From positions 310,001 to 374,000 of the forward strand of contig NZ_AZUN01000001.1 of assembly GCF_000527095.1 (NCBI RefSeq): DNA of 64,000 bases, in the 5' to 3' direction. The notes below the pieces were generated by a model, which did no database searches, was not told the DNA's origin, and saw nothing but the letters and a program-made list of their open reading frames with translations. Below are positions 54,301-63,554 of the stretch, piece by piece. The position numbers and the translations under genes are program-made. The DNA is from Methylomicrobium lacus LW14. GTDB taxonomy: Bacteria > Pseudomonadota > Gammaproteobacteria > Methylococcales > Methylomonadaceae. Within the stretch, counting starts at the first letter, position 1; the number at the start of each line of letters is the position of its first letter.

Positions 54301-54799
54301 AATAGATTTGCCTCAGGTCAGCACCGGCATGGACTTGGCGAAATTCAGGGAGAAGGCCCGTCAGTTCCTGAAGGCGCATGAAAGCCATGTTTCTCTGCAA
54401 AGGTTGCGCCGCAATCAGCCGCTGACGCCATCAGACCTTGGCGAACTGGAGCGCATGCTGATTGAAGCCGGCGGCTCGCAGGAACTGATCAACCAGGCGA
54501 AAGAACAAAGTCACGGCTTGGGCATCTTCATCCGTTCGCTGGTAGGTCTGGATAGGGAGGCGGCGACGCAGGCATTCAGCGCGTTCATCAGCGGCACCAC
54601 GGCTACGCCGAACCAGATTGAATTCATCAACCTTGTCGTGCAATACCTGACCGAAAACGGCGTGATGGAACCGGATAGGCTATATGAGTCGCCATTCACC
54701 GATATTAATCCGCTGGGACCGGAGGGTGTGTTTCCGTCTGGCAAGATAGACCAGATGGTTGAAGTTCTTAGAGAGATTCGCCAAAGGGCTGTGGCGTAA
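51338..54799 (+). CDS. hsdR: Type I restriction endonuclease subunit with repeat insertion
   Basis: A 1153-residue HsdR of the EcoEI-like type. Domains: DUF4145-like N terminus (about 1-130), coiled coil (about 150-195), PD-(D/E)xK nuclease (FVDYVLWGDDGKPLGLVEAKR, about 245-270), helicase with Walker A MATGAGKT (K383), DEAH (D498), GLTATPKN, and VGRGTRLCPDL, then an EcoEI_R-type C terminus. Residues about 456-483 (LSAGGGLSGGLSGGLSGGLS) are a translated repeat inserted just before the DEAH motif; it is in frame and on a likely surface loop. ATG follows the hsdS stop directly. Confidence 0.95.
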   Translation: MSNFAFLQSEWSFLHEAAIKAEGMANADPRTSCFYARRTLELAMTWLYKHDSGLKLPYQDHLNALIHEPTFRKVVGETLFIKAKLIKDLGNLAVHSSRKMMPADALAATRELFHFCYWLGRTYGQKARPDPGLLFKPSLLPAAGTVPPQTLAQLQRLETQLHERDEKLSSLLSDKAALDEELKKLREEVAAVKKANSARPDTHDYSEAETRDYFIDLLLKEAGWALDKPQDTEFEVTGMPNQQGKGFVDYVLWGDDGKPLGLVEAKRTRKDAKVGQQQAKLYADCLETMHGQRPIIFYSNGYEHWLWDDASHPPRAVQGFYKKPELELLIQRRSTRKKLAQAVINPDIVGRYYQTRAIRRIGETFEIDNQRKALVVMATGAGKTRTVIALADVLMRCNWVKRVLFLADRVALVNQAVNAFKQHFPDSSPVNLVTEKHVDSRVCVSTYPTMMGLIDTSTSLSAGGGLSGGLSGGLSGGLSGVEGQRRFGVGHFDLIVIDEAHRSVYQKYRAIFEYFDAMLVGLTATPKNEIDRNTYGLFDLETGVPTDAYALDEAVADKHLVPPKAVSVPLKFQREGIKYDDLSEEEKEQWDALEWNEDGTTPDTVDAGAVNKWLFNTDTVDKVLAHLMTKGQKVAGGDRLGKTIIYAKNNDHAEFIAERFNANYPQYKGHFARVVTYKTEYAQSLIDDFSNKNKMPHIAISVDMLDTGIDVPEVVNLVFFKIVRSKTKFWQMVGRGTRLCPDLFAPGQDKQFFYLFDYCQNLEFFSQNPEHIDGSASEPLGARLFKARLEMIAELDKKLSARKQIAEQADYLLNETQLREELAAFLHQTVTAMNLDNFVVRPQRKAVEKYAESETWQNLSSEDFNELAQNVANLPTELADEDEEAKRFDMLVLQTQLAILQAKPGFVGLREKIQAIASALEEQDAIPAIRAQMPLIQAIAEDEWWQDVTVAMLETARKNLRALVKLIEKGKKKIVYTDFEDELGDETRIDLPQVSTGMDLAKFREKARQFLKAHESHVSLQRLRRNQPLTPSDLGELERMLIEAGGSQELINQAKEQSHGLGIFIRSLVGLDREAATQAFSAFISGTTATPNQIEFINLVVQYLTENGVMEPDRLYESPFTDINPLGPEGVFPSGKIDQMVEVLREIRQRAVA
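52704..52785. repeat. Palindromic repeat with 12-bp tandem units inside hsdR
   Basis: Left arm core CTTCGACTTCGCTCAG (52704-52719), four 12-bp units GGTGGCCTGAGC (52727-52774), right arm core CTGAGCGGAGTCGAAGG (52769-52785). It is translated as a GGLS repeat. Same family as the elements at the hsdM 3' end and in the GIY-YIG ORF; 12 bp again preserves the frame. Confidence 0.85.
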
Positions 54800-55185
54800 G
54801 TCGAGCGATAGTGATGAGGTTCGTATGAGTCATCGGGTTTTTAATTGTACATTTAAATTGGTTGTAAGGCTTTCATGCTCCTATGGGCTGGATTCAGCAA
54901 TCACTGCTTGCAAGGCTTGCGCGATGAACGGCATTCCTGCGCGGAGCGCAAGAGCTTGCGCATTACCGGCCGTTCTCCCTTACCCCCCGGAATTGCTAAA
55001 ACAGGTTCTGTGAGCGTTCTCATTTGTTATATACTATGCGCCTTTTTAAGACGAGGTCTGATGGCTCCGCTGTCTGCTAAGGCGATTTTTGCAAATAGGG
55101 ACGGAACCTTGGGGGAATGCTCCGGAAATGTATCAATTTCACTCGCAACGAATTCAAACACTACTCGCTAGAACAGGAACATAGA
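54800..55185. other. Leader and promoter region of the pyruvate dehydrogenase operon
   Basis: About 385 bases between hsdR and aceE. It contains a perfect 16-bp palindrome (54946-54961) with a related half-copy just upstream (about 54908-54922), and a -10-like TATACT at 55030-55035 with a poor -35. A leader of about 145 bases would precede aceE. No ORF with support. Confidence 0.4.
54946..54961. promoter_or_regulatory. Palindrome upstream of aceE
   Basis: GCGCAAG-AG-CTTGCGC is a perfect dyad about 70 bases before the proposed -10 box. A related GCAAGGCTTGCGC sequence lies about 35 bases upstream. It does not match the known E. coli PdhR box, so a different regulator or a simple hairpin is possible. 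Confidence 0.3.
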
Positions 55186-57864
55186 ATGGCCAACAATTTA
55201 ATTTCAGAAATTACCGGGCAGAACGACATCGATCCGGCTGAAACGAGGGAATGGATTGAAGCCTTGCAGGCTGTTCTGGAAAAAGACGGCAACGAACGCG
55301 CGCATTTTCTGATCGAACAATTGGTCGCGGCCGCGCGGCATTGCGGTTTTGATGTGCCGTTCAGCGCCAATACGGCGTATCTGAATACGATTCCGGTCGC
55401 GAGACAGGCCAAATACCCCGGCAACCAGGACATCGAGCAAACCATCCGCGCCTATGTGCGCTGGAATGCGATGATGATGGTGCTCAGGGCGAACAAGCAT
55501 ACCAACGTCGGCGGCCATATCGCGAGTTTTGCGTCCGCGGCCACCTTATATGAAGTCGGCTACAATCATTTTTGGCGCGCGCCTTCCGACCAAAATGACG
55601 GCGATTTGATCTTTACCCAGGGCCATTTGACGCCCGGGGATTATGCGCGCGCGTTTCTGCTCGGCCGCCTGAGCGAGGAACAGCTGGACAGTTTCCGTCA
55701 GGAAGTCGGCGGCGGCGGCTTGTCATCCTATCCGCATCCATGGCTGATGCCGAATTTCTGGCAATTCCCGACCGTATCGATGGGGCTCGGCCCGATCATG
55801 GCGATCTATCAGGCGCGTTTCATGCGCTATCTGCACGACCGCGGCCTGGCCGACACGACCGGACGCAAGGTGTGGAGCTTCCTCGGCGACGGCGAAACCG
55901 ACGAACCCGAATCGCTCGGCGCGATCGGCCTGGCCGGACGCGAAAGACTGGACAACCTGGTCTTCGTGGTCAACTGCAACCTGCAACGGCTGGACGGTCC
56001 GGTGCGCGGCAACGGCAAGATCATTCAGGAACTCGAAAGCGAATTCCGCGGTGCCGGCTGGAACGTGATCAAGGTGGTCTGGGGTCAGCATTGGGATACC
56101 TTGTTGGCGCGCGACACCGAAGGCCTGCTCGCGAAACGGATGATGGAGTGCGTCGACGGCGATTATCAGACCTTCAAGGCGAAGGACGGCGCCTATGTGC
56201 GCGAGCATTTCTTCAATACCCCGGAATTGAAAGCGATGGTGGCCGACTGGTCCGACCGCGACATCTGGGAATTGAACCGCGGCGGCCACGATTCGCCGAA
56301 GGTGTTTGCGGCGTATCATGCGGCGGTCAACCACCAGGGTCAGCCGACCGTAATCCTCGCGAAAACGATCAAAGGCTACGGCATGGGCGAGTCCGGCCAG
56401 GCGCAAAACATCACCCACCAACAAAAGAAGATGAGCGACAGCTCGCTCGGCAAGTTCCGCGACCGTTACAACCTACCGGTCAGCGACGAACAGTTGCACG
56501 ATCTGCCTTATCTGACTTTCCCCGAAGGCTCGAAAGAACTGACTTATATGCAGCAGCGCCGCGCCGAATTGGGCGGGCATTTGCCGGCCAGAAGGGCGAA
56601 GTCTTATGCGCTGGACGTGCCGGTATTGAACGATTTCAAGGCGCTTTTAGAGGCGACCGGCGAAGGCCGCGAGATTTCGACCACGATGGCGTTCGTGCGT
56701 TTGCTGAACATTCTGGTCAAAGACAAGAACATCGGCAAACGCATCGTGCCGATTGTGCCGGACGAGTCCAGAACCTTCGGCATGGAAGGCATGTTCCGCC
56801 AGCTCGGCATCTGGTCGCAGGTCGGCCAGTTGTATACGCCGCAGGACGCCGATCAATTGATGTTCTACAAGGAAGACAAGCACGGCCAGGTGTTGCAGGA
56901 AGGCATCAACGAGGCGGGCGGCCTCTGCGACTGGATCGCGGCCGGCACCTCCTATTCGACGCACAACGTGCCGATGATTCCGTTCTTTATTTATTATTCG
57001 ATGTTCGGCTTCCAGCGCGTCGGCGATTTGATCTGGGCGGCCGCCGACCAGCGCACCCGCGGCTTCCTGATGGGCGGCACCGCAGGGCGGACCACATTGA
57101 ACGGCGAGGGTCTCCAGCATGAAGACGGCCACAGCCATCTGATGTCCGCGACCGTGCCGAACTGCATCAGCTACGACCCGACCTATGCCTATGAACTGGC
57201 GGTGATCATTCAGGACGGCCTGCGCCGGATGTATGTGAATCAGGAAGACATCTTCTATTACATCACGGTGATGAACGAAAACTACGAGCATCCGGCGATG
57301 CCGAAGGGCATCGAACTGGACATCCTGAAGGGCATGTACAGTTTCCGCCAGGGCGCGAAGAAGAAAGGCCCGCGCGTGCAGTTGCTGGGTTCCGGCGTGA
57401 TCTTCCGCGAAGTCGAGGCGGCGGCCGAATTGTTGCGCAGCGACTGGGGCGTCGAGTCCGATTTGTGGAGTTGCCCGAGCTTTACCGAGCTGGCGCGCGA
57501 CGGCCGCGAGTCGGAACGCTGGAGCCGCCTGCATCCGACCGAGCCGGCCAAAGTGCCGCATGTGAGCAATTGTCTGGCGAATCAGCAAGGCCCTGTGATC
57601 GCCGCATCCGATTACAACCGCGCTTTTGCCGATCAGATTCGGCCTTATGTCGCCGCGCCGTACATCGTGCTGGGCACCGACGGTTTCGGCCGTTCGGATA
57701 CCCGCGAAAATCTGCGCCGTTTCTTCGAGGTCGATCGCCACCATGTCACGATCGCGGCATTGAGGAGCCTCGCGGATTTGGGGCAGTTCGATGCGGCGAA
57801 GATTGAAGTCGCGATCGCCAAATACGGCATCGATCCCGAGATCAAAGCGCCCTGGTTAGTTTAA
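55186..57864 (+). CDS. aceE: Pyruvate dehydrogenase E1 component, homodimeric type
   Basis: An 892-residue TPP enzyme that decarboxylates pyruvate and passes the acetyl group to the E2 lipoyl arm. Seen: the thiamine-binding GDGETDEPESLGAI...NCN motif, GGHIASFASAATLYEVGYNHFW, and the usual C-terminal GRSDTRENLRRFFEVD. Length matches E. coli AceE. AGGA lies 7 bases before the ATG at 55186; an in-frame start at 55117 would add 23 unrelated residues. First gene of aceE-aceF-lpdA. Confidence 0.97.
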   Translation: MANNLISEITGQNDIDPAETREWIEALQAVLEKDGNERAHFLIEQLVAAARHCGFDVPFSANTAYLNTIPVARQAKYPGNQDIEQTIRAYVRWNAMMMVLRANKHTNVGGHIASFASAATLYEVGYNHFWRAPSDQNDGDLIFTQGHLTPGDYARAFLLGRLSEEQLDSFRQEVGGGGLSSYPHPWLMPNFWQFPTVSMGLGPIMAIYQARFMRYLHDRGLADTTGRKVWSFLGDGETDEPESLGAIGLAGRERLDNLVFVVNCNLQRLDGPVRGNGKIIQELESEFRGAGWNVIKVVWGQHWDTLLARDTEGLLAKRMMECVDGDYQTFKAKDGAYVREHFFNTPELKAMVADWSDRDIWELNRGGHDSPKVFAAYHAAVNHQGQPTVILAKTIKGYGMGESGQAQNITHQQKKMSDSSLGKFRDRYNLPVSDEQLHDLPYLTFPEGSKELTYMQQRRAELGGHLPARRAKSYALDVPVLNDFKALLEATGEGREISTTMAFVRLLNILVKDKNIGKRIVPIVPDESRTFGMEGMFRQLGIWSQVGQLYTPQDADQLMFYKEDKHGQVLQEGINEAGGLCDWIAAGTSYSTHNVPMIPFFIYYSMFGFQRVGDLIWAAADQRTRGFLMGGTAGRTTLNGEGLQHEDGHSHLMSATVPNCISYDPTYAYELAVIIQDGLRRMYVNQEDIFYYITVMNENYEHPAMPKGIELDILKGMYSFRQGAKKKGPRVQLLGSGVIFREVEAAAELLRSDWGVESDLWSCPSFTELARDGRESERWSRLHPTEPAKVPHVSNCLANQQGPVIAASDYNRAFADQIRPYVAAPYIVLGTDGFGRSDTRENLRRFFEVDRHHVTIAALRSLADLGQFDAAKIEVAIAKYGIDPEIKAPWLV

Positions 57865-57877
57865 GCGGAAACAAAAA

Positions 57878-59191
57878 ATGACGAATTTGGTTGAAATTAG
57901 AGTGCCTGATGTCGGCAATGTCGCCGATATCGATGTGGTCGAGGTAATGATCAAGCCGGGCGACGTGGTCGAACTGGAGCAGACGGTCGCTTCGCTCGAA
58001 ACCGACAAGGCCAGCATGGATTTGCCGTCGAGTGCGGCCGGTACGATCCAGGAAGTCTTTATCAAGCGCGGCGACAAGGTGTCCGAAGGCACCTTGATTG
58101 CGACGGTCGCCGCGGCAGCGAGCGTTGCGCCGGTCGTACAGGCGGAAGCGCCGAAAGCGCAAGCCGCGCCGGTCGAAGCGCCGCAAGTCGAGAAAGCGCC
58201 GGAACCGGTAGCGGCTCCCGCTCCCGCTCCCGCTCCTGTGAAGGCGGCGCCGATCGCGCCAGTCGCGATTCCGGAAGAAACCGGCGCCGCCTTGGCCGCG
58301 CACGCCTCGCCGTCGGTGCGCCTGTTTGCACGCGAGTTGGGAGTCGATATTGCGAAAGTGACCGCCGGCACCGGCCGCAAAGGCCGCATCCTGAAAGAAG
58401 ACGTGAAAGCCTATGTCAAAAAGGCACTGACCGAACCGGCGGTTGCGACCGGCGGCGGCATTCCGGCGATTCCGGCGGTCGATTTCTCGCCATACGGCGA
58501 GACCGAAATGGTCAAATTGAGTAAAATCAAACGCCTGACCGGACAAAACCTGAGCCGAGTCTGGCTGAATCTGCCGATGGTCACCTACCATGAGGAGGCC
58601 GACATCACCGACCTGGAGGCATTCCGGACTCAGATCAATGCCGAAAAGAAGAACGGCGAGGTCAAAATCACCGGCCTGATTTTCCTGATCAAGGCGCTGG
58701 TTGCGGCGATGCAGCAGTTCCCGAGCTTCAATGCTTCGCTGTCGAGCGACGGCGAGAGCCTGATCCTGAAGAAATATTACAATATCGGCATTGCGGTCGA
58801 TACCCCGAACGGCCTGGTCGTGCCGGTATTGCGCAACGTCGATAGCAAAAGCATCAACCAGCTGGCCACCGAACTGGCCGAGAAAAGCGAGAAGGCGCGC
58901 CAGGGCAAACTGCTGCCGGGCGACATGCAGGGCGGCTGTATGAGCATCTCGAGTCTCGGCGGCATCGGCGGTACCGCCTTCACGCCGATCGTGAATGCGC
59001 CGGAAGTCGCGATTCTGGGTGTCACCCGCGCCAAGATGCAGCCGGTCTGGAACGGCAGCGAGTTTATTCCGCGTTTGCTGCTGCCGCTGGATCTGACCTA
59101 TGATCACCGCGTGATCGACGGCGCCGAGGGCGCGCGCTTTATGGCCGCAATCAAAACCTATCTCGGCGATCTTCGCCGCCTGTTACTTTAA
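57878..59191 (+). CDS. aceF: Pyruvate dehydrogenase E2, dihydrolipoamide acetyltransferase
   Basis: A 437-residue E2. One lipoyl domain (residues 1-80) with the lipoylated K44 in ETDKASMD, an Ala/Pro linker (about 85-140), the peripheral subunit-binding domain (about 145-180: SPSVRLFARELGVD), and the acetyltransferase domain ending in DHRVIDGAEGARF. E. coli has three lipoyl domains; a single one is a normal variant. It starts 13 bases after aceE and forms the complex core. Confidence 0.95.
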   Translation: MTNLVEIRVPDVGNVADIDVVEVMIKPGDVVELEQTVASLETDKASMDLPSSAAGTIQEVFIKRGDKVSEGTLIATVAAAASVAPVVQAEAPKAQAAPVEAPQVEKAPEPVAAPAPAPAPVKAAPIAPVAIPEETGAALAAHASPSVRLFARELGVDIAKVTAGTGRKGRILKEDVKAYVKKALTEPAVATGGGIPAIPAVDFSPYGETEMVKLSKIKRLTGQNLSRVWLNLPMVTYHEEADITDLEAFRTQINAEKKNGEVKITGLIFLIKALVAAMQQFPSFNASLSSDGESLILKKYYNIGIAVDTPNGLVVPVLRNVDSKSINQLATELAEKSEKARQGKLLPGDMQGGCMSISSLGGIGGTAFTPIVNAPEVAILGVTRAKMQPVWNGSEFIPRLLLPLDLTYDHRVIDGAEGARFMAAIKTYLGDLRRLLL

Positions 59192-59214
59192 GAACCCCGG
59201 AGACTCATCGCGAT

Positions 59215-60633
59215 ATGAACGACGCAACATTGCATTCGGAAGTTTTGGTTTTGGGCGGCGGTCCCGGCGGCTATACCGCGGCGTTTCGCGCGGCCGATCT
59301 CGGCAAACAGGTCACATTGATCGAACGTTACCCGGTATTGGGCGGGGTGTGCCTGAATGTCGGCTGTATTCCGTCGAAGGCGCTGCTGCACATGGCGCAG
59401 CTGATCCATGAAGCGGAAGAGGTTCAGAGTCACGGTTTGAAATTCGGCAAGCCCGAGATCGACATCGATAAGATTCGCGCCTGGAAGGCGAGCGTCAGCA
59501 AATCGTTGAATGACGGGCTGGCGGGGCTGGTCAAACAGCGCAAAATCAATCTCGTCCAGGGCACCGGCCGCTTTACATCAAAGAATTCTGTCGAGGTCGA
59601 GACGCCCGAGGGCGTCAAGACGATCACTTTCGATCAGGCGATCATCGCGGCCGGTTCGCATCCGACGCAAATTCCGTCGTTTCCGAATGACGACGAGCGC
59701 TTGTGGGATTCGACCGATGCCTTGGAGCTGAAGCAGGTTCCGAAGAAGCTGTTGATCGTCGGCGGCGGCATCATCGGTCTCGAAATGGCGACCGTCTATC
59801 ATGCGTTCGGCTCCGAGATCAGCGTGGTCGAATTGATGGATCAGATCATTCCGGGCTGCGACAAGGACCTGGTCACACCGCTGCAGCGCAAGATCAAGAA
59901 GCAATACAAAAACCTCTGGCTCGAAACGCGGGTCACGGCGATCGAACCGCAGGCCGACGGCCTGAAAGTCGCGTTCGAAGGCAAGGGCGCGCCCGAATCG
60001 GACATTTTCGATGCGGTGCTGGTCGCGGTCGGGCGGCGGCCGAACGGCAAGCTGGTCGGCGCGGAAGCGGCCGGCATCACGGTCAATGAACAGGGCTTCA
60101 TTCCGGTCGATAAGCAGCAGCGCACGAATGTGGCGAATATTTTCGCGATCGGCGACATCGTCGGCAATCCGATGCTGGCGCATAAGGCCGCGCATGAAGG
60201 CAAGGTCGCAGCCGAAGTCGCGGCCGGCCATAAAGCCGGCTTCGATGCCTTGACGATTCCTTCGGTCGCTTATACCGATCCCGAAATCGCCTGGATGGGG
60301 CTGAGCGAAAATCAGGCCAAGCAGCAGGGCATCGAATACGACAAGGCTGTATTTCCGTGGGCCGCGAGCGGCCGTTCGCTGAGTCTCGGTCGCAAGGAAG
60401 GCGTGACCAAGATCCTCTGCGACAAGGAAACCGGCCGGATACTTGGCGCGGGCATGGTCGGTCCGAACGCGGGCGAGTTGATCGCGGAAGCGGTATTGGC
60501 GCTCGAAATGGGCGCCGACGCGGACGACATCGCGCTGACGATCCATCCGCATCCGACCCTGTCCGAGACATTCGGTTTTGCGGCCGAAATGATCAACGGC
60601 ACGATTACCGACCTTTATATCAAAAAAGGTTAA
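59215..60633 (+). CDS. lpdA: Dihydrolipoamide dehydrogenase (E3)
   Basis: A 472-residue FAD enzyme that reoxidises the lipoyl arm and reduces NAD+. Seen: FAD-binding GGGPGGYTAAFRAADLG, redox-active C46/C51 in GGVCLNVGCIPSK, NAD-binding VGGGIIGLEMATVYHAFG, FAIGDIVGNPMLAHKAAHEG, and the C-terminal catalytic HPHPTLSE. Third gene of the operon, 23 bases after aceF; it may also serve 2-oxoglutarate dehydrogenase or glycine cleavage. Confidence 0.97.
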   Translation: MNDATLHSEVLVLGGGPGGYTAAFRAADLGKQVTLIERYPVLGGVCLNVGCIPSKALLHMAQLIHEAEEVQSHGLKFGKPEIDIDKIRAWKASVSKSLNDGLAGLVKQRKINLVQGTGRFTSKNSVEVETPEGVKTITFDQAIIAAGSHPTQIPSFPNDDERLWDSTDALELKQVPKKLLIVGGGIIGLEMATVYHAFGSEISVVELMDQIIPGCDKDLVTPLQRKIKKQYKNLWLETRVTAIEPQADGLKVAFEGKGAPESDIFDAVLVAVGRRPNGKLVGAEAAGITVNEQGFIPVDKQQRTNVANIFAIGDIVGNPMLAHKAAHEGKVAAEVAAGHKAGFDALTIPSVAYTDPEIAWMGLSENQAKQQGIEYDKAVFPWAASGRSLSLGRKEGVTKILCDKETGRILGAGMVGPNAGELIAEAVLALEMGADADDIALTIHPHPTLSETFGFAAEMINGTITDLYIKKG

Positions 60634-60656
60634 TGTAAGAAAAGTGGACTATGATT

Positions 60657-60689
60657 CCGCTTTCTTCGGTCTTTTACCGGAGAGAGCGG
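60657..60689 (+). terminator. Hairpin after the pyruvate dehydrogenase operon
   Basis: A 13-bp stem with two G-T pairs (60657-60669 with 60677-60689) around the loop TCTTTTA, 24 bases after the lpdA stop. No T-run follows, so it could be an RNA-protecting hairpin or a factor-assisted terminator. The rest of the 300-base gap to the next gene carries a TATAAT-like box at 60805-60810 with no properly spaced -35. Confidence 0.5.
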
Positions 60690-60944
60690 GGCAATGCCGT
60701 CCTGCAGCCCGGATCGGGGCTGGCATAACGAAGTCCGAGCGCATGGCGGATGCTCCACATAAACAAATGATTTAAAATTAGCATTTGCCGCGGGCGATTT
60801 GCTCTATAATTCTGCGGATCAAAACGGTCGGCTTATGATGGTTTTATCGATCCGGCTCGACATCATCGAGCCCTTATCGGCCGACCCTTTCCAAACTTCA
60901 TTCCCAACAACCGCATTCACTATAAAATACTTTCGAGTATCTTG

Positions 60945-63554
60945 ATGAAAAGAACACTAACGATTTTGCTAACCTTGGCCGTGTTGGTCATGGTCAATTT
61001 CAGCATTTGGAGTCACATCAACAACCCGCTGCAATTGAAGTCTTGGACCAAGACCACGATGGGGGTGACTTTCGATCCCCGGCGGAAAGAATACACCCAG
61101 AAAAACGGTCAATTCCCGACCGAGGCCGAAATCGATTCTGATCTGGCCGTGCTCGAAAACAAGGTGCATGCGGTACGTACCTACAGCGTGCTGAAAGGCT
61201 TGCATAAGATCCCAGAACTGGCCGCCAAGCATAATCTGAATACGACCGTCGGCGCCTGGATCGACGGCGATCTCGAAAAAAACCGTCAGGAAATCGAGAC
61301 CCTGCTGCAGGTCAGCAATGAAAATAACAACAGGATTGTCCGGGTGATGGTCGGCAACGAGGTGTTGTTCCGCAACGACATCACCACGCAGCAACTGATC
61401 GATTATATCCGCGAGGTCAAGAAGCGCACTTGGCGTCCGGTCAGTACCTCGGAAACCTTCGACATTTGGCTCAAGCACCCCGAACTGGTCGCCGAGGTCG
61501 ATTTCATCGGTGCCCATATCCTGCCTTACTGGAACGGCATTGCGGTCGAGGATGCGGTCGATTTTGTGTTCGAAAAATACGAGGAATTGAAGAAGGCCTA
61601 TCCGAATAAACCGATCGTGATTACCGAAGTCGGCTGGCCTTCGGACGGGCAGCCGTACAAGCATGCGACCGCCTCGCGCGCCAATCAGGCGTTTTTCCTG
61701 CGTGAATTTCTGAACCGGGCCGCCGATCAAAAGCTCTCTTACTACATCGTCGAAGCGTTCGACCAGCCGTGGAAGATGGAGATCGAAGGTTCGGCCGGCG
61801 CCTACTGGGGTATCTTCAATGCCGACCGCCAAGCCAAATATCCGATGGACGGCGCGGTAGTCGCTTTACCCGGCTGGAAACACTGGGCGACCGGCGCGGC
61901 AGGCGTCAGCGCGGTGTTGATGGGCCTGTTCCTGTTTACGCGTCGAACGCTGGCCTTGCCGGGCATCGTCTTTTTCGGTCTGATCACCAACCTGGCGGCG
62001 TCGTTCATCTTCTGGACCGTGTCGATCGGCGCGCAGCAATATCAGACCGAATTGACGATCGCATTCTGGGTTTTGCTGATCCTGATGCAGATACTGGCGT
62101 TGACGATTCTGTTGATCGAAACGATGGAAATCGTCGAAGTGGTCTGGCACCGCCGCACCACGCGCAGCTTCCAGCCGCTGACGCCGACGCCGGAATTCCG
62201 TTATCCGAAGGTTTCTATCCATCTGCCGATTCATAACGAACCGCCGATGATGGTGCGGAAAACCTTGGAGGCGCTGGCCAAGCTCGATTATCCGCATTAT
62301 GAAGTGCTGGTGATGGACAACAACACCAAGGACGCCGAGGTGTGGGAGCCGGTGCGCGATGACTGCGAACGGCTGGGCGAGAAATTCCGCTTTTTCCATC
62401 TCGAAAACTGGCCCGGCTTCAAGGCCGGCGCGATCAACCATGCGCTCGAACAGACCGCTCCGGATGCCGAAATCATCGCGGTGATCGACAGCGATTATAT
62501 TCTGTCGCCGGACTGGCTTAAGGCGATGGTGCCTTATTTCGATAACGAGAACGTCGGTTTCGTGCAATCGCCGCAGGATTATCGCGATGCTCATGTGAAC
62601 ACCTTCAAACGCTTCTGCTACTGGGAATATGCCGGCTTTTTCAACATCGGCATGGTGCAGCGGAATGAATACAATGCGATCATCCAGCACGGCACGATGA
62701 CGATGGTGCGCAAATCGGCGCTGTCCGAAGTCGGCAAATGGTCCGAATGGTGCATCTGCGAGGACAGCGAACTGGGTCTGCGTCTGTATGAAGCCGGCTA
62801 CGATTCGGTCTATGTGAAGGATTCGTTCGGTCGCGGCCTGATGCCGGATACGATGTCCGGTTACATGACGCAGCGATTCCGCTGGGTTTACGGCGCGATG
62901 CAGATCATCAAGGCGCACTGGAAGAGTTTCACCCCAAGCAAGAAGTCGCCGTTGACCTCGGCTCAGCGCTACTATTTCGTCGCCGGCTGGCTGCCGTGGT
63001 TTTCGGATGCGCTGGCTCTGGTATTTACGGTTGCCAGCTTGATTTTGACCGGCGTGATTCTGCTCGATCCGATTCACAGCGAACTGCCGGTTACCGCGTT
63101 CCTGTTGCCGACGATCGGTTTGTTTACCTTTAAAATTCTGCGCAGCCTGTGGCTCTATCAAGCCAAGGTGCCGTGCTCGATTTGGGAGTCGTTCGGCGCT
63201 TCGCTGTCCGGCCTGGCGCTGACTCATACGGTCGCAAGGGGTGTTTGGCAGGGCATGTTCGTTCCGGGTAAGCCGTTCATGCGCACGCCGAAGTATGAAA
63301 AACAGGGGCCGCTGTTCGCGGGTCTGATGGTGGTCCGCCAGGAATTGTTCTTGTTGTTGTTGCTGATCGCAGGCGTGGTCGGCATGAACTCACTGGAGCA
63401 TTTCGACAATCTGAGCGGAAAGCTGTGGATGGGCGTGCTGTCGGTACAGGCCGTGCCGTATCTGGCGACGGTGATTACGCTGCTGATGAGCATCTTGCCG
63501 CATTACACTAAAAAATCGGCGTTGACGATCGAAGAGATCGACGAGTCGATTTGA
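60945..63554 (+). CDS. GH17-GT2 beta-glucan synthase fusion (NdvB/NdvC-like)
   Basis: An 869-residue membrane protein. Residues about 25-300 are a glycoside hydrolase family 17 domain outside the membrane, with acid/base E139 (VGNEV) and nucleophile E228 (ITEVGWPSDG). Two or three helices (about 310-390) lead to a family 2 glycosyltransferase (about 415-690) with DSDYILSPDW and QRFRWVYGAMQ, then more helices. Related proteins make and rearrange periplasmic beta-1,3 or cyclic glucans in rhizobia and Pseudomonas. The ATG at 60945 is used; a TTG lies directly before it. Confidence 0.9.
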   Translation: MKRTLTILLTLAVLVMVNFSIWSHINNPLQLKSWTKTTMGVTFDPRRKEYTQKNGQFPTEAEIDSDLAVLENKVHAVRTYSVLKGLHKIPELAAKHNLNTTVGAWIDGDLEKNRQEIETLLQVSNENNNRIVRVMVGNEVLFRNDITTQQLIDYIREVKKRTWRPVSTSETFDIWLKHPELVAEVDFIGAHILPYWNGIAVEDAVDFVFEKYEELKKAYPNKPIVITEVGWPSDGQPYKHATASRANQAFFLREFLNRAADQKLSYYIVEAFDQPWKMEIEGSAGAYWGIFNADRQAKYPMDGAVVALPGWKHWATGAAGVSAVLMGLFLFTRRTLALPGIVFFGLITNLAASFIFWTVSIGAQQYQTELTIAFWVLLILMQILALTILLIETMEIVEVVWHRRTTRSFQPLTPTPEFRYPKVSIHLPIHNEPPMMVRKTLEALAKLDYPHYEVLVMDNNTKDAEVWEPVRDDCERLGEKFRFFHLENWPGFKAGAINHALEQTAPDAEIIAVIDSDYILSPDWLKAMVPYFDNENVGFVQSPQDYRDAHVNTFKRFCYWEYAGFFNIGMVQRNEYNAIIQHGTMTMVRKSALSEVGKWSEWCICEDSELGLRLYEAGYDSVYVKDSFGRGLMPDTMSGYMTQRFRWVYGAMQIIKAHWKSFTPSKKSPLTSAQRYYFVAGWLPWFSDALALVFTVASLILTGVILLDPIHSELPVTAFLLPTIGLFTFKILRSLWLYQAKVPCSIWESFGASLSGLALTHTVARGVWQGMFVPGKPFMRTPKYEKQGPLFAGLMVVRQELFLLLLLIAGVVGMNSLEHFDNLSGKLWMGVLSVQAVPYLATVITLLMSILPHYTKKSALTIEEIDESI

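Noticed and set aside
51338..54799. hsdR as a pseudogene because of the repeat insertion
   Set aside because: The frame is intact from start to stop and all nuclease and helicase motifs are present.
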